Assembly (NCBI GenBank): GCA_947176065.1
Contig: CAMWPB010000031.1
Coordinates: 1 to 52,163, forward strand
From: an uncultured Lachnospiraceae bacterium
GTDB taxonomy: Bacteria; Bacillota; Clostridia; Lachnospirales; Lachnospiraceae
DNA: 52,163 bases
Direction: 5' to 3'
Within the stretch, counting starts at the first letter, position 1, and each line of letters opens with the position of its first letter. Positions 41,442-50,993 of this stretch are shown here, piece after piece. The notes beneath the pieces were generated by a model, which saw nothing but the letters and a program-made list of their open reading frames with translations, was not told the DNA's origin and did no database searches. The position numbers and the translations under genes were made by a program.

Positions 41442-42935
41442 TCACTGAATATACAGATTCGTATACCCCATCAGGCTCTCGTCCACCTCTCTGGCGCACT
41501 CCCTGCCCTGGCGGATGGCTTTCACCACAAGGGACTGCCCGGTGTGCATATCGCCCGCCGTAAACACGCGCTCTGCACTGGTCGCAAATCTCCCCGCTTC
41601 TGTTTTCACATTGGTTCTGCCGTCCAGTTCCACCTTAAAGGCGTCTGTCACATACTTCTGGCTGCCCAAAAAACCTGCGGCAATCAGCACAATCTCGGCC
41701 TCCAGCGTTTTTTCGGAGCCTTCGATTTCTTTCATGTTCATGCGTCCTGTCTCCGCATCCTTCTCCCACGCCAGCGAAACGATCTTTACCGCCTTCAGAT
41801 TTCCGTTTTTATCTTTGACAAATTCCTTCACCGTGGACTCATAAATCCGTGGATCGTGACCGTAGACGGCGATGGCCTCCTCCTGACCGTAATCAGTCTT
41901 ACAGACCTTGGGCCATTCGGGCCACGGATTGTTTTCTGCTCTCGTGTCGGGAGCCTTAGGCATCATCTCGATCTGGGTCACGGTCTTTGCCCCGTGGCGG
42001 ATAGCCGTACCCACACAGTCGTTGCCGGTATCGCCGCCGCCGATGATCACCACGTTTTTATCCTTCGTATCCACATACTTTTTATCCGCAAAATCCGAGT
42101 CCAACAGGCTTTTCGTGTTGGCAGTCAGAAAGTCCACCGCAAAGCAGATGCCCTTGGCGTCCCTGCCCGGCGCATTGATATCCCTCGGCTGTGAAGAACC
42201 ACAGCAGAGTACCACCCGGTCAAACTCTTTTAACAGTTTTTCCGCCTTCACCTCTTTGCCGACATTGCTGCCTGTCACAAAGGTAACGCCCTCCTCCTCC
42301 ATAACCTTGATCTTGCGGTCAATGATATGCTTTTCCAGTTTCATATTCGGAATACCGTACATAAGCAGGCCGCCGATGCGGTCGGAACGCTCAAACACCG
42401 TCACCAGATGACCCCTTCTGTTGAGCTGGTCCGCCACGGCAAGGCCGGAGGGACCGCTGCCGACCACCGCCACCTTCTTGCCGGTACGCACTTTGGGCGG
42501 CTTTGCCGCCGCATAGCCTTTTTCATAAGCGTTTTCAATGATGGCATACTCGTTCTCCTTCGTGGAAACCGGGTCGCCGTTTAAGCCGCAGGTGCAGGCC
42601 GCCTCGCACAGCGCCGGGCAGACTCTCGACGTAAACTCCGGGAAGTTGTTGGTCTTATGCAGCCGGTTGTATGCCTGTTCCCAGTTCCCCGTATAAACCA
42701 GATCATTCCACTCCGGCACCAGATTGTGCAGCGGACACCCGGAGGTCATCCCGCAAAGCGTCATGCCGGACTGGCAGAAGGGCACACCGCAGTCCATGCA
42801 GCGCGCGCCCTGCTCTCGCTGTTCCTCCATCGTCAGATGCTCGTGAAATTCGTTAAAATTATGAATGCGCTGTCCGGGACTCACATCTTTTGAGACCCTG
42901 CGCTCATATTCCATAAATCCTGTCGGTTTTCCCAT
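41442..42935 (-). CDS. gltD: Glutamate synthase small subunit
   Basis: A 497-residue flavoprotein that passes electrons from NADPH through FAD and 4Fe-4S clusters to GltB. The N-terminal cysteines are in CMDCGVPFCQSGMTLCGM and CPALCEAACTCGLN. The FAD-binding motif VVGSGPSGLAVADQL and NADPH-binding motif IIGGGDTGNDCVG follow, and the C-terminal TAGDMHTGQSLVVKAI binds FAD. ATG 42935 is preceded by AAGGAGGTG. It lies 21 bases after gltB in the same operon. Confidence 0.97.
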   Translation of the reverse strand: MGKPTGFMEYERRVSKDVSPGQRIHNFNEFHEHLTMEEQREQGARCMDCGVPFCQSGMTLCGMTSGCPLHNLVPEWNDLVYTGNWEQAYNRLHKTNNFPEFTSRVCPALCEAACTCGLNGDPVSTKENEYAIIENAYEKGYAAAKPPKVRTGKKVAVVGSGPSGLAVADQLNRRGHLVTVFERSDRIGGLLMYGIPNMKLEKHIIDRKIKVMEEEGVTFVTGSNVGKEVKAEKLLKEFDRVVLCCGSSQPRDINAPGRDAKGICFAVDFLTANTKSLLDSDFADKKYVDTKDKNVVIIGGGDTGNDCVGTAIRHGAKTVTQIEMMPKAPDTRAENNPWPEWPKVCKTDYGQEEAIAVYGHDPRIYESTVKEFVKDKNGNLKAVKIVSLAWEKDAETGRMNMKEIEGSEKTLEAEIVLIAAGFLGSQKYVTDAFKVELDGRTNVKTEAGRFATSAERVFTAGDMHTGQSLVVKAIRQGRECAREVDESLMGYTNLYIQ

Positions 42936-42956
42936 TTCTCACACCTCCTTCGTCCC

Positions 42957-45900
42957 TCAGACATTCTCCTTGTCTTTTTTATAAAACGCCTCGATCTGCG
43001 CCTGTTCCGCGCTCAGGCCCTTCTCTTCCATCTGCACGATGAGCTTCAACATGATCTCGTAGTCGTGCGGGATGATCTTCTTGAACTTCGGCAGATATTC
43101 CCCGAAATTGTCCAGAATCTCCTTTCCCTTGACAGAGTTGGTGTAGGCCACATGCTCCTTAATCATTTCCTTCAGTTCAAGGACGTCATATTTCGAGGTA
43201 ATCTCATAAGAGGAAACCATTTCCTTGTTGGTCTTCGTGTACAGGTCGTTATTCTCGTCCAGCACATAGGCGATACCGCCGCTCATGCCCGCCGCAAAGT
43301 TCTTGCCCACGGAGCCGATGACAACGACACGCCCGCCCGTCATATACTCACAGCCGTGGTCGCCCACGCCCTCCACCACCGCGATAGCGCCGGAGTTTCT
43401 GACACAGAACCGTTCGCCTGCCACACCGTTGATGAAAGCCTTGCCGGAGGTGGCACCGTAGAGGGACACGTTTCCGATAATGATATTTTCATCCTGTTTG
43501 AAAGTGGACCCCTTGGGCGGGTAGACGATCAGTTTGCCGCCGGATAAACCTTTGCCGAAATAATCGTTGGAATCGCCCACCAGTTCCAGCGTCAGTCCCT
43601 TCGGGATAAAAGCACCGAAGCTCTGGCCGCCGGAACCCTTACATAAAATATGGTAAGTATCCTCCTCCAGCGTATCGCCATATCTTCTCGTAATCTCCGA
43701 ACCGAAAATGGTGCCGAAGGTACGGTCGGTGTTCGATACATCCACCTCCAGACTTCTCTTCTGCCCGTTCTCCAAAGCCTTGGACAACTGCTTTATGATC
43801 ACCTTTTCGTCAAGCGTCTTTTCCAGCCGGAAGTCATACACCTGTTTCGGGTCAAAGATGCATTTCTCCTTGCTCCCCTCGTAAGGATTACTCAGAATCA
43901 GGTTAAGATCCACTTTCCGCTGGCGGTCCGTCAGGTTCTCTTTTACTTTCAAAAGCTCTGTCCTGCCCACCAGCTCATCCACCTTGCGCACGCCCAGTTT
44001 CGCCATATACTCCCGTAGCTCCTGGGCGATAAACCGCATAAAATTCTCCACATACTCCGGTTTCCCCGTAAAGCGCCTGCGCAGCTCCGGGTTCTGGGTT
44101 GCCACGCCCACCGGGCAGGTATCCAGATTGCAGACGCGCATCATCAGACAGCCCATCGTCACAAGCGGCGCCGTTGCGAAGCCAAATTCCTCCGCGCCCA
44201 GAATCGCCGCAATGGCCACATCCCGTCCGCTCATTAACTTCCCGTCCGTCTCGATGCGGACTTTATTCCTAAGACCGTTCTGAATCAAAGTCTGGTGCGT
44301 CTCCGCCAGCCCCAGCTCCCAGGGCAGCCCCGCATTGTGGATGGAATTGCGGGGCGCAGCTCCCGTGCCGCCGTCGTATCCGCTCACCAGAATCACCTGT
44401 GCGCCCGCCTTGGCCACGCCTGCTGCCACCGTACCCACACCCGCCTCGGAAACCAGCTTCACCGAAATCCGCGCCCTGGTGTTGGCATTTTTCAAGTCGT
44501 AGATCAACTGCGCCAGATCCTCGATGGAATAGATATCATGATGGGGCGGCGGGGAAATCAGCCCCACGCCGGGCGTAGAGTGTCTGGTCTTTGCAATCCA
44601 CGGATATACCTTGCCGCCGGGAAGGTGTCCGCCCTCGCCGGGCTTTGCCCCCTGCGCCATCTTGATCTGGATCTCCTGCGCGCTGTTCAAATATTCGCTG
44701 GTAACGCCGAAGCGTCCGCTTGCCACCTGCTTGATGGCGGAGCAGCGGTTTAAGCCGTCGGGCCCCACCGTCAGTCTGTCCTTGTCCTCCCCGCCCTCGC
44801 CGGAGTTTGATTTGCCGTGCAGGCGGTTCATTGCAATCGCCATCGTCTCGTGCGCTTCCTTGGAGATGGAGCCGTAGGACATAGCGCCCGTCTTAAATCT
44901 TGTGACAATCGTGTCAACACTCTCCACTTCCTCTATTGGCACGGGTTTCTTCGGGAAATTGAAGTCCATCAGACCGCGCAGGTTCTTGATGCTTTCCTCG
45001 TTATTGACCGCTTTGGTATATTGTTTGAATAATTCATAATCACCCCGTCTGGTTGACTCCTGCAGTAAATGAATCGTCTCAGGATTGTACAGATGTTCAT
45101 CCGCACCACTCCTCATCTGGTGATGTCCCGTGCTGTCCAGCGTCAGATCCGTAGATAGACCGAGCGGGTCAAAAGCCATGGAGTGCAGCGTATCCACCTC
45201 CTCCTCGATATCCTTCAGGGTAATCCCTCCCACACGGCACACCGTGTTGGTAAAATACTTATTGATCACATCTCTGTCAATGCCGATGGCCTCAAAAATC
45301 TTGGAGCCCTGATAGGACTGGATCGTGGAAATGCCCATCTTGGAGGCAATCTTTACGATACCGTGCAGAATCGCGCTGTTGTAATCGTTTACCGCCGCAT
45401 AGTAGTCCTTATCCAGCATATGGTTGTCGATCAGCTCCTTGATGCTCTCCTGTGCCAGATAAGGGTTGATCGCCGAAGCGCCGAAACCGAGCAGGGTCGC
45501 AAAATGATGTACCTCTCTTGGCTCTGCGGATTCCAGGATGATATCCACGCTTGTTCTCTTTTTCGTGCTGACCAGATGCTGTTGCAGAGCAGATACGGCC
45601 AGCAGGGACGGAATCGCCACCCGGTTCTCATCCACGCCTCTGTCAGAGAGGATAATGATATTCACCCCGTCGCGGTAAGCCCTGTCCACCTCCACGAAAA
45701 GCCGCTCGATGGCCTTTTCCAGTCTGGTATTCTTATAATAGGTAATCGGAATGACCTCCACCTGAAAGCCTTCCGCCTTCATTGCCTTGATTTTCAAAAG
45801 GTCCGTGCTGGTCAGAATCGGATTGTGCACCCGCAGCATATTGCAGTTTTCCGGCATCTCCTCCAGAAGATTCCCGTCCTGTCCCAGATAGACCGTGGTG

Positions 45901-47510
45901 GAAGTAACCACCTCCTCGCGGATTGCGTCAATGGGCGGGTTCGTCACCTGTGCAAAAAGCTGTTTGAAATAGTGGAACAGCGGATGGTGCGCTCTGGAAA
46001 GTACCGGGATCGGCGTATCCACACCCATCGCCGCGATTGCCTCCGCGCCATTTTTTGCCATCGGCAGGATGCTGGTCTTCAAATCCTCGTAAGTGTAGCC
46101 GAAAGCCTTCTGCATGCGCTGCCTCTCTTCGTAGGTAAACTCCGGCACACGCTGGTTCGGGATTTTTAACTCTTTCAAAGTCACCAGCTTGCTGTCCAGC
46201 CACTCGCCATAAGGCTGTGCGGACGCATATTTCTCTTTCAGTTCATTGTCATCAATCACCCGCCCCTGTACCGTATCCACCAGAAGCATCTTGCCAGGAT
46301 GGAGCCGCTCTTTCATCACGATCTTAGCGGGGTCAATATCCAGCACCCCTACTTCCGATGAGAGGATCAGCGTGTCGTCGTCCGTGATCATGTAGCGGGA
46401 TGGCCGTAGACCGTTTCGGTCAAGTACTGCCCCCATGATATCCCCGTCGCAGAAGAGGATCGACGCCGGGCCGTCCCAAGGCTCCATCATAGTCGCGTAG
46501 TACTGATAGAAATCCTTTTTCTTCTGGGACATGGTTTTATTGTTTTCCCACGGTTCAGGAATGGTAATCATCACCGCCAGTGGAAGCGGCATCCCGCTCA
46601 TCACCAGAAATTCCAGCGTGTTGTCGAGCATGGCAGAGTCGGAGCCGGAGGCATTGATCGCCGGCAGGATTTTGTGCATCTGTCCCTGCAAGTGCTCGGA
46701 CTCCATATTCTCCTCTCTGGCCTGCATCTTGTCCGCGTTACCCCGGATCGTGTTGATCTCCCCGTTGTGGACAATGAAGCGGTTCGGATGAGCCCGCTCC
46801 CAGCTCGGATTCGTGTTGGTGGAGAACCGGGAATGCACCATGGCGATGGCGGACTCATAGTCTTTATCCTGCAGATCCGCAAAGAAAGTGCGAAGCTGCC
46901 CCACCAGAAACATCCCTTTGTACACAATCGTCCGGCTGGACAGACTGACCACATAAGTCACATCCGTGGACTGTTCAAAGGTTCTCCTTAATATGTAGAG
47001 CTTTCTGTCAAAATCAAGCCCTTTCTCCACACCCGCAGGCTTTTTGATAAACGCCTGCATAATGCATGGCATACATTCCACTGCCTTATGCCCCAGCACG
47101 GAAGGCACCGTTGGCACATCGCGCCAGCCCAAAAACGGCAGCCCTTCCTTTTCCGCAATGATCTCAAACATCTTCTTAGCCTGATTGCGCTGTAACTCAT
47201 CCTGCGGAAAAAAGAATGTTCCCACGCCATATTCCCTTTCCCCGCCGATATCAAAGCCCAGATTTTTTGTCACCTTCGCCATGAATTTATGCGGCATCTG
47301 CGTGAGAATCCCCACGCCGTCTCCCGTCTCGCCCTCCGCATCCTTACCGGCCCTGTGCTCCAGATTCTCCACAATCTTAAGCGCATTCTCCACGATAGCG
47401 CGGCTCTTATTGCCCCTGATATTCACACAGGCGCCGATTCCGCAGTTGTCATGTTCAAATTCCGCCCGGTATAACGGGGCATTTGGAATGGTTCTCTTTA
47501 CATCAAACAT
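42957..47510 (-). CDS. gltB: Glutamate synthase large subunit
   Basis: About 1517 residues, the full length of GltB. The N-terminal type 2 amidotransferase begins after a short propeptide of about 20 residues with the catalytic Cys in HDNCGIGACVN. The central domain and FMN-binding synthase domain (GEGGEDKDRLTVGPDG, GAKPGEGGHLPGGKVYPWI, DGGTGAAPRNSIHNAGLPWE) follow, with a 3Fe-4S cluster from the cysteines in GCLMMRVCNLDTCPVG. A C-terminal GXGXG beta-helix ends the protein. It makes two glutamates from glutamine and 2-oxoglutarate in ammonia assimilation. ATG 47510 has AGGAG 10 bases upstream; the longer frame to 47609 runs through the leader hairpin. Confidence 0.97.
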   Translation of the reverse strand: MFDVKRTIPNAPLYRAEFEHDNCGIGACVNIRGNKSRAIVENALKIVENLEHRAGKDAEGETGDGVGILTQMPHKFMAKVTKNLGFDIGGEREYGVGTFFFPQDELQRNQAKKMFEIIAEKEGLPFLGWRDVPTVPSVLGHKAVECMPCIMQAFIKKPAGVEKGLDFDRKLYILRRTFEQSTDVTYVVSLSSRTIVYKGMFLVGQLRTFFADLQDKDYESAIAMVHSRFSTNTNPSWERAHPNRFIVHNGEINTIRGNADKMQAREENMESEHLQGQMHKILPAINASGSDSAMLDNTLEFLVMSGMPLPLAVMITIPEPWENNKTMSQKKKDFYQYYATMMEPWDGPASILFCDGDIMGAVLDRNGLRPSRYMITDDDTLILSSEVGVLDIDPAKIVMKERLHPGKMLLVDTVQGRVIDDNELKEKYASAQPYGEWLDSKLVTLKELKIPNQRVPEFTYEERQRMQKAFGYTYEDLKTSILPMAKNGAEAIAAMGVDTPIPVLSRAHHPLFHYFKQLFAQVTNPPIDAIREEVVTSTTVYLGQDGNLLEEMPENCNMLRVHNPILTSTDLLKIKAMKAEGFQVEVIPITYYKNTRLEKAIERLFVEVDRAYRDGVNIIILSDRGVDENRVAIPSLLAVSALQQHLVSTKKRTSVDIILESAEPREVHHFATLLGFGASAINPYLAQESIKELIDNHMLDKDYYAAVNDYNSAILHGIVKIASKMGISTIQSYQGSKIFEAIGIDRDVINKYFTNTVCRVGGITLKDIEEEVDTLHSMAFDPLGLSTDLTLDSTGHHQMRSGADEHLYNPETIHLLQESTRRGDYELFKQYTKAVNNEESIKNLRGLMDFNFPKKPVPIEEVESVDTIVTRFKTGAMSYGSISKEAHETMAIAMNRLHGKSNSGEGGEDKDRLTVGPDGLNRCSAIKQVASGRFGVTSEYLNSAQEIQIKMAQGAKPGEGGHLPGGKVYPWIAKTRHSTPGVGLISPPPHHDIYSIEDLAQLIYDLKNANTRARISVKLVSEAGVGTVAAGVAKAGAQVILVSGYDGGTGAAPRNSIHNAGLPWELGLAETHQTLIQNGLRNKVRIETDGKLMSGRDVAIAAILGAEEFGFATAPLVTMGCLMMRVCNLDTCPVGVATQNPELRRRFTGKPEYVENFMRFIAQELREYMAKLGVRKVDELVGRTELLKVKENLTDRQRKVDLNLILSNPYEGSKEKCIFDPKQVYDFRLEKTLDEKVIIKQLSKALENGQKRSLEVDVSNTDRTFGTIFGSEITRRYGDTLEEDTYHILCKGSGGQSFGAFIPKGLTLELVGDSNDYFGKGLSGGKLIVYPPKGSTFKQDENIIIGNVSLYGATSGKAFINGVAGERFCVRNSGAIAVVEGVGDHGCEYMTGGRVVVIGSVGKNFAAGMSGGIAYVLDENNDLYTKTNKEMVSSYEITSKYDVLELKEMIKEHVAYTNSVKGKEILDNFGEYLPKFKKIIPHDYEIMLKLIVQMEEKGLSAEQAQIEAFYKKDKENV

Positions 47511-47540
47511 AAGCTTTTCTCCTGACTTTCTTTGGATGGT

Positions 47541-47589
47541 TTTTATAAAAAGAGAACGCAAAAAAGCATATAGCGCTCCTTTGCGTTCT
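47541..47589 (-). terminator. Terminator-like hairpin in the gltB leader (candidate attenuator)
   Basis: AGAACGCAAA (47553-47562) and TTTGCGTTCT (47580-47589) form a perfect 10-bp stem, followed on the minus strand by CTCTTTTTAT. It lies between the gltB promoter and the ATG at 47510, so transcripts would have to read through it. Confidence 0.6.
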
Positions 47590-47600
47590 ACATGTATACA

Positions 47601-47629
47601 ATAATACACCTGCCTGTCGGATTTGTAAA
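47601..47629 (-). promoter_or_regulatory. Promoter of gltBD
   Basis: Minus strand TTTACA (47624-47629), 17-bp spacer, TATTAT (47601-47606). The start would be near 47594, giving a leader of about 85 bases. Confidence 0.65.
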
Positions 47630-47735
47630 TATAAACTTTTTATTGAATTGTCAGATTATTTGAATATTTTGATTTCTCATCTAAATTTTCAGACTTCTCT
47701 CGCCTATCTCTTTCCAAAATACTTGTCAGAACAGC

Positions 47736-49079
47736 TCAATGCATCTGCTCTCTTCCCATTTTTCTTCGGATCAGTATGTCAAACAAAATGACCGCCAATA
47801 TGGCTGTTAACAGATCGGAAACGGCCTGTGCCATCAGAACCCCATTATAATGGAATACTTTTGATGCGATGAGGAGAACGGCTGCAAAAAGCACCCCCTG
47901 TCTGCTGACAGACAAAAGAAACGCACCGACGGCTTTGCCCGCCGACTGAAAGGTACAGGTCGTCACCAGCACAACCGCTGTAAAAACCATTCCCATCTGC
48001 TGCATGCGGAGCATCGGCACTCCGACGGCAATAATAGAAGCATCCTGCATAAATATGCCAATCAGGGCAGGAGCCGCCAGGCAGAGCACCCCCGCCAGCA
48101 CCGCCGCCGTACAACACTCAAAGCCATAACAGAATCGCAGGATCTCCTTTAAACGCGCATGGTTTTTCGCTCCATAATTGTACCCAATCAGCGGCTGTGC
48201 GCCAAACGCAAAACCTATCAGAACCAGCACGGCAATCAAATTCACCTTCATCACAATTCCCATGGCCGCAACCTTATCGTTTCCATAAGGCAGCAGATAT
48301 CGGTTCGTCAGCGCGATTCCCATGCTCTGCATCAGGTTGGTTACTGAGGCCGGAATCCCTATTGCCAGAATCTGCCCAACTTCCACAATATGAATGTGGA
48401 ATCCCGCCGGGTTGATGGAAAGCCTCCTGCTTTTTCTCAACAGAAACCAGACGTAAAAAATATCCGCAAAGATATTGCCGATCACAGTGGCAATGGCCGC
48501 ACCCGCCGCACCTAATCCCAATACAGAAATAAAGATTGGGTCCAAAATCATATTGACGACGGCTCCCAATATGCTTCCGGCCATGGAAGCAGTCGCAAAT
48601 CCTTCTGTCCGCAGCAGATTGGACGGCGTAAGAGATAAAATAATAAACGGTGCGCCGAGCACAATATAGGTATAATAGCCGGAAGCATAGGACATCGTTT
48701 CCCTATCCGCTCCCAACAGATGCAGAATCGGACTACGAAACAGCAGCATAACCGCCGTCACCACAAACCCGCACAAAAGCGCTGCGTAAAAACAAAAGAC
48801 ACTGAGGCGTCTCCCATCCTCATCCCTTTTTTCGCCAAACAACCGGGAAATAACAGAACTTCCTCCCAGCCCAAAAATATCACCCAAGGCAATCATCAGG
48901 GTAAAAACAGGCGCGCTTATAGATACCCCAGCTACCAGATTCGTATTGCCCGTCTGCGCAATAAAGTAGGTATCTACCATATTATAGACCAATGAGACAA
49001 CCATACTCAGCACAACCGGCAGTGCGAACTTAAAAAATGCTTTTGGAACCGGCGTTTTTTCGAACAAATCATTTTCCAT
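47736..49079 (-). CDS. MATE-family efflux transporter
   Basis: A 447-residue membrane protein with about 12 hydrophobic helices in two similar halves. It shows the DinF/NorM-type pattern: FKFALPVVLSMVVSLVYNMVD, FGLGGSSVISRLFGE in the first half and GFAFGAQPLIGYNYGAKNH in the second. These transporters export cationic drugs or metabolites with a sodium or proton gradient; the substrate is unknown. ATG 49079 follows GAAGGGA; the frame extends to 49175 through the remains of a GNAT gene, which is not part of this gene. Confidence 0.93.
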   Translation of the reverse strand: MENDLFEKTPVPKAFFKFALPVVLSMVVSLVYNMVDTYFIAQTGNTNLVAGVSISAPVFTLMIALGDIFGLGGSSVISRLFGEKRDEDGRRLSVFCFYAALLCGFVVTAVMLLFRSPILHLLGADRETMSYASGYYTYIVLGAPFIILSLTPSNLLRTEGFATASMAGSILGAVVNMILDPIFISVLGLGAAGAAIATVIGNIFADIFYVWFLLRKSRRLSINPAGFHIHIVEVGQILAIGIPASVTNLMQSMGIALTNRYLLPYGNDKVAAMGIVMKVNLIAVLVLIGFAFGAQPLIGYNYGAKNHARLKEILRFCYGFECCTAAVLAGVLCLAAPALIGIFMQDASIIAVGVPMLRMQQMGMVFTAVVLVTTCTFQSAGKAVGAFLLSVSRQGVLFAAVLLIASKVFHYNGVLMAQAVSDLLTAILAVILFDILIRRKMGREQMH

Positions 49080-49094
49080 CAGTTCTTTCCCTTC

Positions 49095-49274
49095 TCGTAA
49101 TTCTTCTATTCCTCCCGTGTTCTTTTTGTTCGACAACACGGACAGCCCCAATCTTCTGCCGGCCGATGCAGACAAAATAGTAATAGGTAACGTCCTGCCT
49201 CAAACACGCCTCCACCTGCATGGCATGGATTTCCCCGCATCCTCAACATCCGCTCTCAGTAATGTTACGTCCAT
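49095..49274 (-). pseudogene. Remnant of a GNAT acetyltransferase gene (frameshifted, shortened)
   Basis: Reading the minus strand from ATG 49274 (ribosome binding site AAAGGA upstream) gives MDVTLLRADVEDAGK in one frame. After a shift of frame it continues EIHAMQVEACLRQDVTYYYF, then VCIGRQKIGAVRVVEQKEHG and RNRRIT. This matches the start of a common Firmicute GNAT family (DAEKIHAMQ..., FTYYYFI..., KIGAIRVV..., KRISPIF...), but about 30 residues between MQVEA and the RQDVTYYYF part are missing. The acetyl-CoA-binding C-terminal half is absent, replaced by the MATE gene start. It is a decayed gene, not a functional one. Alignment is by memory of the family pattern. Confidence 0.7.
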
Positions 49275-49306
49275 TATTCCATCCGTCCTTTCCCTGCAAT
49301 CAGGCG

Positions 49307-49846
49307 TTACATCTTATCGCAGAACGCCAGAATCTCACCCTTTCGTGGCGCCACGTCCTCCTTATATTCCACAGAGCATAAACCTAAGCTGCCGCAGCAT
49401 TCGATTTCCAGATGACCGTAAAAATGTTCCAGGCTCTGTATGACTCTCTCGCACTCTTTCATCCCCGGCCCCGTCCGCAGAGCGATGGCATACCCTCTTT
49501 TCCCGCCGCTGACTGCCGCATGTGGTTCATGGGTGTTGCACCAAGGCGTGCATCTGTCGATAAACGCTTTGAACTGTCCGGGAACGTCCGCCCAATAGGA
49601 CGGTGAGACGGACACAATGAGATCCGCCTGCTCAAATTCACCCATGATCAGCGGAATATCATCCCTCTGAGTACATGCCGCCGTGCTGTGGCAGACCCGG
49701 CAGCCTTTGCAAAAGCTGAATGTATAATCATCTATACAAATGCACTTCGTATGGTATTTCGCTGAAAGCCTTTCCGAAACGATTTTCACGATCTCTGCCG
49801 TGGCTCCCGTCCTTACCGGACTGCAGTTTATTACCAAAGCATTCAT
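49307..49846 (-). CDS. NAD(P)H-dependent FMN reductase / flavodoxin-fold oxidoreductase
   Basis: About 179 residues with a flavodoxin-like fold: ALVINCSPVRTGATAEIVKIV for the FMN phosphate loop, FCKGCRVCHSTAACTQRDD with clustered cysteines, and SPSYWADVPGQFKAFIDRC for the flavin ring. Members reduce quinones, azo compounds or metals or serve as iron-sulfur flavoproteins; the actual substrate is unknown. The cysteines (CKGCRVC) may bind a cluster. ATG 49846 follows GGAGG; the earlier frame start at 49870 has no site. It lies 36 bases after a GNAT gene and may share its transcript. Confidence 0.9.
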   Translation of the reverse strand: MNALVINCSPVRTGATAEIVKIVSERLSAKYHTKCICIDDYTFSFCKGCRVCHSTAACTQRDDIPLIMGEFEQADLIVSVSPSYWADVPGQFKAFIDRCTPWCNTHEPHAAVSGGKRGYAIALRTGPGMKECERVIQSLEHFYGHLEIECCGSLGLCSVEYKEDVAPRKGEILAFCDKM

Positions 49847-49882
49847 AAGCGTTTCCTCCGTTATCCTCATTCTGCAAAAGTC

Positions 49883-50347
49883 TCACCTATTTCCAGTCAA
49901 ATCCCTTGCCATACATAAGGATTCCGGCATATCCGCATACGGCCCATAATTGGGTATGACCTCAAATCCCAGCTTCTTATACACCGCACAGGATTCCACC
50001 AGCAGCTCCCCCGTCTCCAGAATCATTCTTTGATAGCCCAGTTCCGCCGCCCATTCCATCAACAGTGAAACCAGTCTGCTCCCGATTCCCCGTCCCTGAT
50101 ATTCGTTATGTACAAACACTCTCTTCAACTCTACCGTGTCATCATCGTATTTTCTGATGGCGCCGCCGCCAGTCGGCTTTTGATCCACATAGACAACGAT
50201 TGCCTCCTGAACCTCATCCAACTGGTTATATTTCTGGTATTTCTCTCTTTTGATCTGTCTCCCGACACGTCTGTCCAAGTCCATATCAAGAAGCCTGCAG
50301 TTTTCTATAAAATCCTCGTTTTTACCGTCCGTTCTCACAAATTCCAT
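49883..50347 (-). CDS. GNAT-family N-acetyltransferase
   Basis: A 154-residue single-domain acetyltransferase: VYVDQKPTGGGAIRKY, VELKRVFVHNEYQGRGIGSRLVSLL (acetyl-CoA pyrophosphate loop Q/R-x-x-G-x-G/A as QGRGIG) and LETGELLVESCAVYKKLGFEVIPNYGPY. The acceptor molecule is unknown. ATG 50347 is used because the earlier in-frame TTG at 50374 is a poor start; GGAGGGG lies rather far upstream (about 12 bases). Confidence 0.92.
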   Translation of the reverse strand: MEFVRTDGKNEDFIENCRLLDMDLDRRVGRQIKREKYQKYNQLDEVQEAIVVYVDQKPTGGGAIRKYDDDTVELKRVFVHNEYQGRGIGSRLVSLLMEWAAELGYQRMILETGELLVESCAVYKKLGFEVIPNYGPYADMPESLCMARDLTGNR

Positions 50348-50403
50348 CAGAATGTAACCCCTCCCATGACTCAAAACTCATATCTCGTCCCCACACCTGA
50401 CTG

Positions 50404-50964
50404 CTACATCGGCTTTAGATTTTTATTAAGCCTGTCCACCATCCACGCAATGCGCTTTTCCCGTCCTGCCTCCGTCTTTGCATCCAAGTACGCCCGCGTA
50501 TAAGTTTTCTTAACCGATGGGGACATGGCCTGAAAGTTCGTGTAAGCGGGCTCATATTCCTTCAACAGTTCAGATAAACATGCAATCTGCTCCTCCGTAA
50601 CCGCCGCAGGCTTTTGCGCGTCCCACTGGCCGTTTTGCCTGGCCTCCTCTATTTTCTTTCTGCCGAAGTCGGTCATGAGCCCCCGCTCCTCAAGCGCTTT
50701 GACCAGCGCCTTGTTTTTCTCCGACCACTTGCTATTCTCCCTGCGCATGGAAAAATATTTCTTATAAGTTTTGTCGTCGATACTCTGCATCTGGCCGTCA
50801 ATCCACCCAAAACAGAGTGCCTCTTCAAGCGCCTCTCCCGCTTTTATTGTCTTCGGTCCTCCCGCTTTGCCGAATAAGAGCCAGATACCGTCCTCTGACA
50901 GACAATGCTCCGAAAGCCATTCTCTAAAGGTTTCCCGGTCTGAAAACTGTAATATTTCGCTCAT
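50404..50964 (-). CDS. YdeI/OmpD-associated family protein
   Basis: A 186-residue soluble protein with the YdeI pattern: FREWLSEHCLSEDGIWLLFGK, ALEEALCFGWIDGQMQSIDD, YFSMRRENSKWSEKNKALVK and a C-terminal basic segment KEKRIAWMVDRL-like. Family members in Bacillus and enterobacteria are linked to antimicrobial peptide tolerance, but the mechanism is unknown. It is one of a row of minus-strand single-domain genes. Confidence 0.9.
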   Translation of the reverse strand: MSEILQFSDRETFREWLSEHCLSEDGIWLLFGKAGGPKTIKAGEALEEALCFGWIDGQMQSIDDKTYKKYFSMRRENSKWSEKNKALVKALEERGLMTDFGRKKIEEARQNGQWDAQKPAAVTEEQIACLSELLKEYEPAYTNFQAMSPSVKKTYTRAYLDAKTEAGREKRIAWMVDRLNKNLKPM

Positions 50965-50993
50965 TTTATTCCTCCACTAAATCCCCGACACGC

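Noticed and set aside
45183..46169. 328-codon plus-strand frame opposite gltB
   Set aside because: Antisense shadow of a highly conserved enzyme gene with no own start signal.
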